64,000 bases of DNA from an uncultured Allobosea sp. (GTDB lineage Bacteria; Pseudomonadota; Alphaproteobacteria; Rhizobiales; Beijerinckiaceae): NCBI RefSeq assembly GCF_945957345.1, contig NZ_CAMFKW010000022.1:16126-80125 (forward strand), given 5' to 3'. Made by a program: the position numbers and the translations under genes. The notes below the pieces were generated by a model. That model saw nothing but the letters and a program-made list of their open reading frames with translations, was not told the origin of the DNA and ran no database searches. Position 1 is the first letter of the stretch. Each line of letters opens with the position of its first letter. Shown here piece after piece: positions 56,111-64,000 of this stretch.

Positions 56111-56878
56111 TCAGTGCTTCGGCAGCCCTCTGGCAGCGCCGAGAATCGCGCCGGGCATCATCAGGCCGTGTTTGCCGAGCCACTCGGCCTGGACCACGAC
56201 GACATAGCCGTCAGCCTCCGGCGCCTGCGTGGCCGAAAGCGGCGCGTTGATGCTCGTCTCCTTGCCGGTCCAGTCGCCGACGCGGACCATGCCGCGCACG
56301 ACATTAGCATAAGACAGCGTGCGCCCCTGGTTCTCGCCACGCGTGACCGGCACGGCAGCCTGACGTGTGGTCGGCAGCACCCAGATGCCGGCCGTAGTTT
56401 CGCTTTCGCCGTTTGCCGGAGCGACGTTGATCTGCAGGGAGCCGTTCTCTTCCTTCAAGGCGATCCGGGCGGTGAATCCGGTCGCCGCAACCTGGTTCAC
56501 CGCTTTCTCGATTTCGGCCCGTTCGGAACCGATCGCATGGGAGGCGCCGTTAATGACGACCTGCGGTGTGTAGACCTGCCCGTCGCCTCGGGCCTTGGCG
56601 TAGGACTTCTGGCGCTTGGCGAAGGAATCCTTGCCGAGCGTGTCCTTCCAGCCGAGATAGTCCCAATAGGTCACGGGCAGCGTCAGCGCGATCAGCGAAG
56701 GGTCCTTGGCGAGCTCGACCACAAGCGCGTCGGCCGGCGGACAGGATGAGCAGCCTTGGCTGGTGAAGAGCTCGATCACCGCCTTGGGCGGCTTCGCCGG
56801 GGTCTGCGCTTGCGCTGCCGCTGTGCCGAGGGCAAGGACTGCAACGGTCGCTGCGAGGAGGCGCGGGCGCGGGGACAT
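56111..56878 (-). CDS. DUF1223 thioredoxin-like secreted protein
   Basis: A 255-residue exported protein with signal peptide (to AQAQ) and thioredoxin-like opening VIELFTSQGCSSCPPADAL containing CSSC. DUF1223 proteins are common in alphaproteobacteria; function unknown, perhaps periplasmic redox. Alone, convergent with the TPM gene. The start at 56878 is preferred over 57052, which would extend over the lpxXL end. Confidence 0.88.
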   Translation of the reverse strand: MSPRPRLLAATVAVLALGTAAAQAQTPAKPPKAVIELFTSQGCSSCPPADALVVELAKDPSLIALTLPVTYWDYLGWKDTLGKDSFAKRQKSYAKARGDGQVYTPQVVINGASHAIGSERAEIEKAVNQVAATGFTARIALKEENGSLQINVAPANGESETTAGIWVLPTTRQAAVPVTRGENQGRTLSYANVVRGMVRVGDWTGKETSINAPLSATQAPEADGYVVVVQAEWLGKHGLMMPGAILGAARGLPKH

Positions 56879-56946
56879 GATCAGGACTCTGCGGACGACT
56901 TCTTTTCCGGAGGTTACCAAAGCCCGCAATGCCCTTGCGAGGGAAA

Positions 56947-57927
56947 TCACGTTGCCTTGAAAACCGGCACGGTCGCGCGGGCGTGATCGAATTCGGCCTG
57001 CGCCGCGGCCGAGATCATCTTGGGCCGCCAGCGGCGATGCATCCAGAGCCATTGCTCGGGATATTCACGCACCCAGCCTTCGACGACGGCCGTCATCATC
57101 GCCATCGCGCCCTGGACGTCGATCTCGCCATTCGCGTCGCGCGGCAGGTCGAGCGGCGGGGTCAGCTCCAGCCGGAAGCGGTGGTTCGGCAGGCGGATGA
57201 CGCGCACGCCATGGACCGGGCATTCGAAGCGCTTGGCGAATTTGCCCATGATCGGGTTGGTCAGGGCCGGGCGGCCGAAGAAGGGCACGACCACGCCCCG
57301 GGTGAAATGCTGATCGATCAGCATGCCCAGGTGGCCGCCATTCTCCAAAACGCCCTGCATGGCGAAGGCCGCACCCTGCTTGGCAGCGGCAAGCCCGCCC
57401 ATCGCGCCGGAACGGATCTCGTGGACAACGGCTGCGATCGCCGGATCGTTGGGAGCGCGAAAGACCGCCGTGGTTTCGAGGTCATAGGCCTGCGCGCAGA
57501 TCGCCGGCAGTTCCCAGTTGGCGAGATGGGTCGAGAAGATCAGGCCGGGCTTCTCGTCATCCTTGAGCGCGATGAAATGCTCGATGCCCTTGACCTCGAC
57601 GCGCGAGGGCTTGTCGGGGTTGTGATAATCGTAGTCGAAGAGCGCCTTGAGATTGGCGTACTCGCCGGCGACGCGACCGAGATTCTCCCAGGCGCCGCGC
57701 GCGATGAGCTTTACCTCTGCCTCGTCCTTCTCGGGGAAGGCGGCACGGATATTGGCGAGCGCGACGCGGTTGACCGGAATCAGCGGGCTCACGGTGCGCA
57801 GGAGCCCGCCGCCGAGATCGCTGGCGCGCTCGGGGCCGAGCAGGCGCAGGAACGCGAACAGGGTGCGGATCACACCGATCATCACCGCGGCGCCGGCGCG
57901 CGCGGCGATAGCCTTCAATCGTCTCAA
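56947..57927 (-). CDS. lpxXL: Lipid A very-long-chain acyltransferase LpxXL
   Basis: HtrB/LpxL-family inner-membrane acyltransferase (about 326 residues) that places the 27-hydroxyoctacosanoyl-type chain on lipid A from AcpXL. The catalytic block is FSTHLANWELPAICA (HX4-E: H and E), and GMLIDQHFTRGVVVPFFGRPA follows. Starts: TTG 57927 with GGAGG-like upstream spacing (AGGACCGACC) is chosen; TTG 57963 is possible. Last gene of the acpXL cluster, whose upstream neighbour adh starts 75 bases away. Confidence 0.9.
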   Translation of the reverse strand: MRRLKAIAARAGAAVMIGVIRTLFAFLRLLGPERASDLGGGLLRTVSPLIPVNRVALANIRAAFPEKDEAEVKLIARGAWENLGRVAGEYANLKALFDYDYHNPDKPSRVEVKGIEHFIALKDDEKPGLIFSTHLANWELPAICAQAYDLETTAVFRAPNDPAIAAVVHEIRSGAMGGLAAAKQGAAFAMQGVLENGGHLGMLIDQHFTRGVVVPFFGRPALTNPIMGKFAKRFECPVHGVRVIRLPNHRFRLELTPPLDLPRDANGEIDVQGAMAMMTAVVEGWVREYPEQWLWMHRRWRPKMISAAAQAEFDHARATVPVFKAT

Positions 57928-58037
57928 GGTCGGTCCTGCCTCAATCGCCCGTGCCGAGAGCAAGACAGGGCCTTAAAAAGGCGATCTGGGGCAGGAAGCC
58001 GCTTGCGTCAAGCCCGGGTGGGGCAGGCCGCCCCTGC

Positions 58038-59060
58038 TCAGAAGGCGATGACGACCTTGCCGAAGACCTTGCGGCCCTCGATCCGGGCGAGGCCCTTCTC
58101 GAATTCGGCGAGCGGGAAGACCGAGTCGATCACGGGCTTCATCCCGCCGGCCATCTTCTCCAGCGACTGCGCGATATTCTCGATGCGGCAGCCGAAGGAG
58201 CCGGTGATGCGGTATTGCTGCTGGAAGAGCTGCATCAGGTTGATCGTCGCCGAGGGGCCGGAGGTGGCGCCGCAGGTGACGAGCCGGCCGCCACGCTTCA
58301 GGCAGAGCAGCGAGCCGTTCCAGGTGTCGGCGCCGACATGCTCGAAGACGACATCGACGCCCTTGCGGCCGGTCAGTTTGCGGACGACGCCCTCGAAGCG
58401 GTCCTCGCGATAGTTGATGACGTGATCGGCACCGAGCGCCTTGGCGTTGGCGCCCTTCTCGTCGTCGCCGACGGTCGTATAGACCGTGCAGCCGATTGCC
58501 TTGGCCATCAGGATCGCAGCCGTGCCGATGCCGGAGCCGCCGGCATGGACGAGCACGGATTCGCCGGGTTCCAGCTTCGCGTTGTCGAAGAGCATGTGCT
58601 GGACCGTGCCGAAGCCGATCGGCGCGCAGGCTGCATCCTCGAAGGAGACGCCCTTCGGCGCCTTGATGGTGAGGCGGGCCGGGCGGTTGAGCAATTCGCG
58701 GGCGAAGCCGTCGATATGGAAGCCCATGATGCCGGCGACGTTCTCGCAGAGATTGTCACGCCCCTCGCGGCAGGCCTTGCACTGGCCGCAGGTGTCGGCG
58801 CCATAGGCGGTCACGGTGTCGCCCGGCGCGAAGCCGGTCACGCCCTCGCCGACGCAGACGATCTCGCCGGCCGCCTCGACGCCGGCCGCCTGCGGCATCT
58901 TGCGCTTGGCGAAGGCCATGCCGCGGAAACCCCAGAGGTCGAGATAATTTAAGCCCACCGCCTTGATGCGGATTTGCACCTCGCCCGGAGCGGGCAGCGG
59001 CGGCGGCTCGATCTCCTCGAGACGGAGGTCACGATCGCCATGAAGCTGAAGGGAACGCAT
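58038..59060 (-). CDS. Zinc-type alcohol dehydrogenase of the acpXL cluster
   Basis: MDR dehydrogenase, 340 residues, with a structural zinc loop CGQCKACREGRDNLC near residue 90-104 and Rossmann VHAGGSGIGTAAI. The usual catalytic GHE motif is VEAAGEI instead, so the catalytic zinc site is altered. In rhizobia an adh gene sits between fabF1 and lpxXL and is thought to act on the omega-1 hydroxyl or an intermediate of the long chain. The ParDE pair separates it here from fabG. Confidence 0.85.
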   Translation of the reverse strand: MRSLQLHGDRDLRLEEIEPPPLPAPGEVQIRIKAVGLNYLDLWGFRGMAFAKRKMPQAAGVEAAGEIVCVGEGVTGFAPGDTVTAYGADTCGQCKACREGRDNLCENVAGIMGFHIDGFARELLNRPARLTIKAPKGVSFEDAACAPIGFGTVQHMLFDNAKLEPGESVLVHAGGSGIGTAAILMAKAIGCTVYTTVGDDEKGANAKALGADHVINYREDRFEGVVRKLTGRKGVDVVFEHVGADTWNGSLLCLKRGGRLVTCGATSGPSATINLMQLFQQQYRITGSFGCRIENIAQSLEKMAGGMKPVIDSVFPLAEFEKGLARIEGRKVFGKVVIAF

Positions 59061-59075
59061 GAGGGGATCGGTCTT

Positions 59076-59360
59076 TCAGAGCGTGTCCGGCCATCGCCGG
59101 GAGGTATGGAAAACAGCGAGAATTTCGACGCGGCCCTCGCGGACGCGATAGGGCAGGATGTAGTTCGTGCCGGAGACCACGAGTTCGCGCGTTTCCTCGA
59201 CGCGACCCGGCCTGCCTATGGCGGGATAATCGCCCAGCACCTTGGCGGAAAGCCGGAGCTTTCGGGCCAGGGCAAGCGCCGCAGCCGGATTGAAATCAGC
59301 GACATGATGGCCAATCTCGCGTAAATCGTCTTTCGCGCGAGGCGTCCAAATCAGCTTCAT
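59076..59360 (-). CDS. RelE/ParE-family toxin
   Basis: A 94-residue RelE/ParE fold protein: MKLIWTPRAKDDLREIGHHV, IGRPGRVEETRELVVSGTNYIL and LAVFHTSRRWPD. ParE toxins poison gyrase; RelE-type cut mRNA; the form (TRELV, IVYRV, VLHG-like) is more ParE-like. Overlaps the antitoxin stop by 4 bases. It lies within the acpXL cluster. Confidence 0.9.
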   Translation of the reverse strand: MKLIWTPRAKDDLREIGHHVADFNPAAALALARKLRLSAKVLGDYPAIGRPGRVEETRELVVSGTNYILPYRVREGRVEILAVFHTSRRWPDTL

Positions 59361-59608
59361 CGAGCGGCATCAATCCGCGCTTGCAGCTCCGCTTCGATGG
59401 CATCCAGCTCCTCTTCGGTCGCAAACTCACCACGATCGGCCTGGGCGATGCCTTCCTTGATCTTGGCGATCTGCCAAGCGTTGAGTTCGACATAGTCCTG
59501 GATAGCCTTCGCCGCGATCCAGTTGCGCGAGCGGTCGGTGTCGGCGGCCAGCGCGTCGAGCTTGGCCAGCATCTCGTCGTCGAGGCGGATGGTGAAGGCT
59601 GCCGTCAT
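59357..59608 (-). CDS. CopG/RHH (ParD-type) antitoxin
   Basis: An 83-residue ribbon-helix-helix antitoxin: FTIRLDDEMLAKLDALAADTDRSRNWI, followed by an acidic C-terminus that would wrap the toxin. Coupled to the toxin by a 4-base overlap. Its start is 57 bases after the stop of fabG. Confidence 0.9.
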   Translation of the reverse strand: MTAAFTIRLDDEMLAKLDALAADTDRSRNWIAAKAIQDYVELNAWQIAKIKEGIAQADRGEFATEEELDAIEAELQARIDAAR

Positions 59609-59664
59609 GTCGGTTCACTCCGGTTCGAGGCGAACCATAGCATGAACGGCGGCCCTGGTCGAAC

Positions 59665-60411
59665 TCAGCGGTGGACGCCGAGCTGGGCCGTCAGGCCGCC
59701 GTCGATCGGCAGCACGGTGCCGCTGATATAGGCGGCGGGCTCACTCATCAGGAAGGCGGCGAGGCCTGCAACCTCTTCCGGCCTGGCGAAGCGGCCGGCC
59801 GGGATCTGCCCCTGCATCTTGTCGCGATAGGCGGCGTAGGGTGCCATCATGTCGGTATCGACGAAGCCCGGCGCGATCACGTTGACGGTGACGCCGCGCT
59901 TGCCGGTCTCGATGGCCAGCGTCTTGGCATAGGAGATCAGCGCGCCCTTGGAGGCCGCATAGGCGGCGTTGCCAGGGTTGCCGCGGAGTGCCGCGACCGA
60001 GCCGATCGCGACGATACGGCCAGCGCGGGCGCGGATCATGGTGCGCATCAGGCTCTTGGCGAGGCGGGTGAAGGCCCAGAAATTGACCTGCATCGCCGCT
60101 TCCGCCTTGTCCTGCACCATCATCGCGGCGAGCGAATCATAGGGCTGACCGGCATTGTGGACGAGGCCGAAATAGGTTTCGCCCTCGCGCGCCTCGCAGA
60201 AGGCGTCGAGAGCCTCCTTGTCGGAGAGATCGAGCGGGAGCGCGGTGATGGCGCGGCCGGGATGGCTTGCCGCGATCTCCTCCGCCAGCGCCCTCGCCTG
60301 GTCGGCGGAGGAGCGATAGGTGAAATCGACATCATGGCCGGCGGCGGCGAGCGCGCGCACGATCGCGGCGCCAACACCCTTGGCGCCGCCGGTGACGAGG
60401 ATCTTGGTCAT
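59665..60411 (-). CDS. 3-oxoacyl-ACP reductase-like SDR (FabG family)
   Basis: NAD(P)H-dependent reductase, 248 residues, with TGGAKGVGAAIVRAL, IGSVAALRG, AAYAASKGALISYAK (YxxxK) and SGTVLPIDGGLTAQLG. It would reduce the 3-keto group in long-chain elongation. Its ATG overlaps the fabF1 stop by 4 bases. It is not among the six genes I recall for the sinorhizobial acpXL cluster. Confidence 0.88.
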   Translation of the reverse strand: MTKILVTGGAKGVGAAIVRALAAAGHDVDFTYRSSADQARALAEEIAASHPGRAITALPLDLSDKEALDAFCEAREGETYFGLVHNAGQPYDSLAAMMVQDKAEAAMQVNFWAFTRLAKSLMRTMIRARAGRIVAIGSVAALRGNPGNAAYAASKGALISYAKTLAIETGKRGVTVNVIAPGFVDTDMMAPYAAYRDKMQGQIPAGRFARPEEVAGLAAFLMSEPAAYISGTVLPIDGGLTAQLGVHR

Positions 60412-61688
60412 GCGGCCTCCGGAGGCGCCGTCAGCACGAGGCAGGTGTTCTGACCGCCGAAACCGAAGGAGTTGGAGATGATCGTCTTCACCTTGGCCTT
60501 GCGGGCTTCGTTCGGCACCACGTCGAGCGCGATCGCGGGATCGGGATTCACGTAGTTGATCGTCGGCGGGATCGTGCCGTTGGCGATGGTCAGGAAGGAG
60601 ATCACCGCCTCGACCGCGCCGGCCGCGGTCAGCGTATGGCCGATCATCGACTTGTTCGAGGAGATCGGCAGGCTCGGCATCCGCTCGCCGAAGACGGCGG
60701 CGCAGCTCATCGCCTCCATCTTGTCGTTCTCGGGCGTCGAGGTGCCGTGGGCGTTGATGTAGTCGACATCGTCGGGCGTCAGCCCGGCATCGGCGAGCGC
60801 ATCCTGCATGGCGAGAATGGCGGGCTTGCCGTCCGGGCTCGAGCGGGTGCGGTGGAAGCCGTCGCCGCGCTCGCCGCAGCCGGCGACGATACCGAGGATC
60901 GTGGCGCCACGCGCCAACGCGTGGTCGTAATCCTCCAGCACCAGGGCACCGGCGCCCTCGCCCATGACGAAACCGTCGCGGTTCTTCGAGAAGGGTTTCG
61001 CGGCGCTTTCCGGCGAGTCGTTCTGGGTCGAGAGAGCCGAGAGCAGCGAGAAGCGGATCAGCGCCTCTGCATGGATCGAGCCGTCGGTGCCGATGCACAG
61101 GGCTGCCTGCGTATCGCCCCTTCTGATCGCCTCGACGCCCATCTGGATCGCGGTCGCGCCGGAGGAGCAGGCGGTCGAGAGAGAGATCGGCGAACCCTTG
61201 GTGCCGAAACGGTCGGCGATATGGTCGGCGACGCCGCCGAAGACGAAGAGCTCGTGCATCTTCGAGTACTTGTGGGTCGCGGCGGCGCGCAGCAGGCTGT
61301 CATAGTCGACCGCGCCGTCGATCGACTGGGCAAGCTCCTGCTTCTGCGGCCATTCCATCTCGACGGGGGGCACCGCCATGAAGAGCTCGCCCGGGAAATC
61401 GCCGGCCGTGCCGATGCCGCTCTGGCCGACGGCCTCTTCGGCTGCGAGCGTCGCGAGCTTCTCGGAGAGCTGCGGGGCGGTGAACGAGCCGTCGAACAGG
61501 AAATCGACGGTGCCGCCGATGCTGGTCTTCAGCCCTTCGGTCGGGAAGCGATCGATGCGGTGGATGCCGGATTTCCCGGCCGTCAGGGCCTGCCAGTTGG
61601 TCTCTTTGCCCTGGCCGAGCGAGGTGACGACGCCCAGCCCGGTGACGGCGACGAGCGGACGACCCTTGGCGTCGCGATGCGTGGTCAT
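60408..61688 (-). CDS. fabF1XL: 3-oxoacyl-ACP synthase FabF1XL
   Basis: Elongating KAS II-type enzyme, 426 residues, for the AcpXL chain. The catalytic cysteine is in STACSSGATAIQ, the first histidine in INAHGTSTPENDK and the second in SMIGHTLTAAGAVEA: the complete triad. Starts at ATG 61688 (an upstream GTG at 61703 is weaker). It overlaps fabG at its end and lies 11 bases after fabF2. Confidence 0.92.
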   Translation of the reverse strand: MTTHRDAKGRPLVAVTGLGVVTSLGQGKETNWQALTAGKSGIHRIDRFPTEGLKTSIGGTVDFLFDGSFTAPQLSEKLATLAAEEAVGQSGIGTAGDFPGELFMAVPPVEMEWPQKQELAQSIDGAVDYDSLLRAAATHKYSKMHELFVFGGVADHIADRFGTKGSPISLSTACSSGATAIQMGVEAIRRGDTQAALCIGTDGSIHAEALIRFSLLSALSTQNDSPESAAKPFSKNRDGFVMGEGAGALVLEDYDHALARGATILGIVAGCGERGDGFHRTRSSPDGKPAILAMQDALADAGLTPDDVDYINAHGTSTPENDKMEAMSCAAVFGERMPSLPISSNKSMIGHTLTAAGAVEAVISFLTIANGTIPPTINYVNPDPAIALDVVPNEARKAKVKTIISNSFGFGGQNTCLVLTAPPEAA

Positions 61689-61699
61689 GGCTTCAACCC

Positions 61700-62833
61700 T
61701 CACGCTTGAACGAGATGCGCGGCGCCTTCGCCACGCCAGTGGCCGGCGCCGGTGACGATCGCTTCCCTGGCCTGCCCGGCCGACAGCGCGATTGCGGCGA
61801 GCGCGACGGAAACCGGGAAGGCGGCCTCGACACCATGGCCGACGAGATCGCCGGTCGCGGTGCGCTTGGCGGTGGGCGCGGTGGCAGCGATGGCCGCGGC
61901 TTCCTCAGCCGTGACACCGGAGCAACCGGTCGCGGCAGAGATGGCGAGGGCATCGCCAGCGATCGGGCCGAAGCCGCCGAGCAGCGTCGTCAGTGCCGAC
62001 TGGACCGTGCCGGCCTCGCGGCGGCTGCGGGCGGCGCCGGCGTGCTTAAGCTTCGCATGGGCCTTGGCGCCGCGGGCGGCGGCGCGCTCGGCCGATTCCA
62101 GCACGAGGAAGGCGCCGGCGCTGCCGGTGATCAGGCCGGGCGCGCTTTCGCGCTCGAAGACCGGCCTGAAATCGTCGCGATGCAGATAGCCGCCGAGCTC
62201 GAAGAGCAGCAGCATGTCGCGCCGCTCGGCATTGTAAGCGCCGCCGACCAGCATCAGGTCGGACTGGCCCGAGGCGATGCGGGCGTGCGCCGTGCGGATC
62301 GCGTCGACGCCGGCCTGTTCCTCGCCCATGAAGGTGCGGGACGGGCCGGTGACGCCGTGGACGATGGCGATATTGCCGGCGAGGAGGTTGGAAAGCTGGG
62401 CGAGGAAGAGCGTCGGCCGGAGATCGCCCATCAGGCGCTCGTTGAGGAAGGCGCCGGGCTCGTTGGCGCCGCGCAGGCCTTCGAGGATGGCGGCATCGAC
62501 GGCATGGTCGCGCTCGCCGCCGCCAGCGGCGACGATGACCTGCAAAGCGCTCTTCGCCTCGGCATCCTCCTTCAGCCCGGCGGAATCGAGGGCGAGGCCG
62601 GCCGCATAGACGCCGAGCCGCTGCCAGGGTTCCATCTGGCGCTGGTCGGATTTCTTCGGGATCTGCTTGTCCAGCTCCAGCGCCGCGAGCGGGTGGAGCG
62701 GATAGGGCTTGAAGCTTTCGGTGTCGACGACCGGCGGGCCGCCCGCAGCAAGCGCGGCGGCATGGGTCTCGAGGCCTTCGCCGAGGCTCGACGCGATACC
62801 GATGCCGGTGATGACCACGTCGCGGCGGTTCAT
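61700..62833 (-). CDS. fabF2XL: KAS-like chain-length partner FabF2XL without catalytic cysteine
   Basis: A 377-residue beta-ketoacyl synthase homologue whose active-site region reads GPSRTFMGEEQAGVDAI, with no cysteine where active KAS enzymes have ACSSG. The final histidine context GDLVGHGVEAAFPVS is partly kept. A chain-length-factor-like role for FabF1 is likely by analogy. It overlaps the fabZ stop by 4 bases (ATGA). Confidence 0.88.
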   Translation of the reverse strand: MNRRDVVITGIGIASSLGEGLETHAAALAAGGPPVVDTESFKPYPLHPLAALELDKQIPKKSDQRQMEPWQRLGVYAAGLALDSAGLKEDAEAKSALQVIVAAGGGERDHAVDAAILEGLRGANEPGAFLNERLMGDLRPTLFLAQLSNLLAGNIAIVHGVTGPSRTFMGEEQAGVDAIRTAHARIASGQSDLMLVGGAYNAERRDMLLLFELGGYLHRDDFRPVFERESAPGLITGSAGAFLVLESAERAAARGAKAHAKLKHAGAARSRREAGTVQSALTTLLGGFGPIAGDALAISAATGCSGVTAEEAAAIAATAPTAKRTATGDLVGHGVEAAFPVSVALAAIALSAGQAREAIVTGAGHWRGEGAAHLVQA

Positions 62834-63294
62834 GGGGCAGGCTCCGGCTTCAGGCCGATGGCTTCGATGCGGCCTTGCATCAGCGCGCGCATATCGGCGG
62901 GGAAAGGCATCAGGCGGAAGCGCAGTTCGGCATCGCAGATCGGCTTGCCTCCGCTCGACAGCTTCACCTTGGTCGCGGCGTAGCCGGAGCCCTCGATCAC
63001 CACTTCGGCGCTGGCTTCCAGCTCGGTGCGAGGCTCGACGAAGGTGCGGAAGCGTGCCTTGTCGACCGTCATCAGGAACGGCATCTGCGAGAGCCCGTTG
63101 AGGCCTAGCAGGAGATAGCCCGAGGCCTGCGCCATGGTCTCGGTCAAGAGCACGCCGGGCACCAGCGGATGTCCGGGGAAGTGACCCTCGAAGACCGGGC
63201 TCTCGGCGGGGACGGTAGAGCGCGTCACGATGCGCTTCTGCGACGGATCGAAGGTCACGACCCTGTCGATCATGTCGAAATATTCGAGACGCAT
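62830..63294 (-). CDS. fabZXL: FabZ-type 3-hydroxyacyl-ACP dehydratase (cluster copy)
   Basis: A 154-residue hot-dog dehydratase for the long-chain line. The motif FEGHFPGHPLVPGVLLTETM carries the catalytic histidine and the glutamate region (E in TETM). Starts at 63294; the frame opens further up to 63330 but lacks family features there. Confidence 0.9.
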   Translation of the reverse strand: MRLEYFDMIDRVVTFDPSQKRIVTRSTVPAESPVFEGHFPGHPLVPGVLLTETMAQASGYLLLGLNGLSQMPFLMTVDKARFRTFVEPRTELEASAEVVIEGSGYAATKVKLSSGGKPICDAELRFRLMPFPADMRALMQGRIEAIGLKPEPAP

Positions 63295-63437
63295 GCGATC
63301 CTTGACTCTGTGGGCGCCAGAACGGCGCAAGGCCGCGGCACGGATCGGACGATCCGCACAACGGCCCCTATGCTGTATCGGGAGCCGCGCGCCGGCTCAA
63401 GTCCAGCGGCAGCGGCGGGCGATCACGCCTCGCTGAT

Positions 63438-63719
63438 TCAGGCCTTCTTGGCGGCGACGAGATCGTCGATGCGCTTGCAGAGGTTCTCGAGCACGAAATA
63501 CTGCTCGGCCGGGGCCTTGCCTTCGTTGACTTCCTGCGTCCACTGCTCGAGCGGCAGCTTGATGCCGAAGGCCTTGTCGATCGCGAAGGCGATGTCGAGG
63601 AAGGCCAGGGAATCGATGCCGAGATCTTCGATCGCGTGGCTCTGCGGCGTGATCTTCTCCCGCGGAATGTCGCAGGTTTCGGAAATGATGCCGGCGACCG
63701 TCTCGAACGTAGCGGACAT
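63438..63719 (-). CDS. acpXL: Specialised acyl carrier protein AcpXL
   Basis: A 93-residue carrier for 27-hydroxyoctacosanoate-type chains. The phosphopantetheine serine is in [16 protein letters not shown]. This motif and the tail LCKRIDDLV are the rhizobial AcpXL pattern. First gene of the minus-strand cluster; 143 bases separate it from fabZ. Confidence 0.95.
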   Translation of the reverse strand: MSATFETVAGIISETCDIPREKITPQSHAIEDLGIDSLAFLDIAFAIDKAFGIKLPLEQWTQEVNEGKAPAEQYFVLENLCKRIDDLVAAKKA

Positions 63720-63876
63720 GCTGCGGGTGCTCCCGTCTGTTGTCGGTGATGGCGGACGACATCCGAGCGCGGGATCGCGTCCCTGCGCCTGCCCCTAGTC
63801 GCCACCGAAAGATGACTGAACCGCCCCCTTACACTGCGGCGGGCGCGAGGACAACCACGCGGAATACTTAATGCAT

Positions 63877-63900
63877 CATGGCCGGCTTGCGCCGGCCATG
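63877..63900. repeat. Palindrome between acnA and acpXL
   Basis: CATGGCCGGC/GCCGGCCATG (63877-63886/63891-63900), loop TTGC, is a perfect 10-bp stem, 26 bases past the aconitase stop. It could end the acnA transcript or be a REP element; the U-tract is weak. Confidence 0.6.
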
Positions 63901-63926
63901 ACCCGTCTTGCTTGCTGCGCCGAAGC

Positions 63927-64000
63927 TTACGCGGCGAGGCCGCGGAGCACGTAATGCAGGATGCCGGCATTCTTGAAGTAGTCGATCTCGTCCAGCGTAT
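63927..64000 (-). CDS. acnA: Aconitate hydratase, 3' end (partial)
   Basis: Only the last 24 codons lie in the window. They read TLDEIDYFKNAGILHYVLRG and end LAA, the usual C-terminus of AcnA. The rest continues beyond 64000. Same strand as acpXL. Confidence 0.85.
   Translation of the reverse strand, partial: TLDEIDYFKNAGILHYVLRGLAA

Overview
The window reads as chromosome from an alphaproteobacterium of the Hyphomicrobiales (Rhizobiales), most like Bosea or a close relative; the genus is an inference. Evidence for the order: a hemE-hemJ-rho / mnmE-mnmG-rsmG-parA-parB block beside an origin-like sequence, CtrA-type TTAA-N7-TTAA boxes, GANTC (CcrM-type) sites clustered at the presumed origin, a 180-kDa-type NAD glutamate dehydrogenase, a CenR-type response regulator, and the acpXL-fabZ-fabF2-fabF1-adh-lpxXL cluster for very-long-chain lipid A acylation. 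GC content is high throughout and most long antisense frames are shadows. No tRNA, rRNA, CRISPR array, prophage or intact insertion sequence was seen.

Layout. 1-266: candidate chromosomal origin. 267-3244: hemE, hemJ, rho. 3245-4178: gene-free gap with a 13-bp hairpin and a possible dispersed Rhizobiales repeat. 4179-9825: tRNA modification, 16S methylation and chromosome partitioning (mnmE, mnmG, rsmG, parA, parB); a perfect parS lies inside rsmG and a perfect DnaA box at the end of mnmG. 9874-14056 (minus): leuS-lptE-holA. 14225-17177: YggS-like protein, glyoxalase-fold protein, L,D-transpeptidase, CenR-like regulator and a coupled cyclic-nucleotide-domain protein. 17186-25877 (minus): DMT transporter, xth, lolA-like, ftsK, amtB, glnK, tesB. 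26001-33183: UbiH-like monooxygenase, Trm112-like protein, NAD-GDH, AhpD-like protein. 33184-33623: second gene-free gap with a REP palindrome and an orphan minus-strand terminator. 33624-41968: DUF2794, GNAT, BI-1-like membrane protein, a YbbAP-like ABC exporter divergent from a TesA-like esterase, aldo/keto reductase, thpR, PCD. 41975-44698: RluA-type pseudouridine synthase, ftsY, YciB. 44768-45891: RES/Xre-type toxin-antitoxin with nested operators. 45895-51266: dehydrogenases, YkvA, IalB-like protein, GFA protein, rlmN, membrane protein. 51270-56878: class A phosphatase, gamma-glutamyltransferase, LemA and two TPM-domain proteins, DUF1223 protein. 56947-63719 (minus): lipid A very-long-chain acyl cluster, interrupted by a ParDE-type toxin-antitoxin. 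63927-64000: 3' end of aconitase.

How it works together. The left 10 kb groups replication start, origin partitioning (ParA/ParB/parS) and translation quality genes. The middle holds envelope and division genes (lptE, lolA-like, ftsK, CenR) and nitrogen entry (amtB/glnK). The right end is one biosynthetic line: AcpXL carries the chain, FabZ, FabF1/FabF2, FabG and the dehydrogenase elongate and reduce it, and LpxXL places it on lipid A.

The features most worth follow-up are the origin architecture, the orphan terminator with its possible RNA, the nested palindromes at the RES module, the ParDE pair inside the lipid A operon, and the LemA-TPM cluster whose second gene has lost a normal start next to a pair of inverted palindromic repeats.
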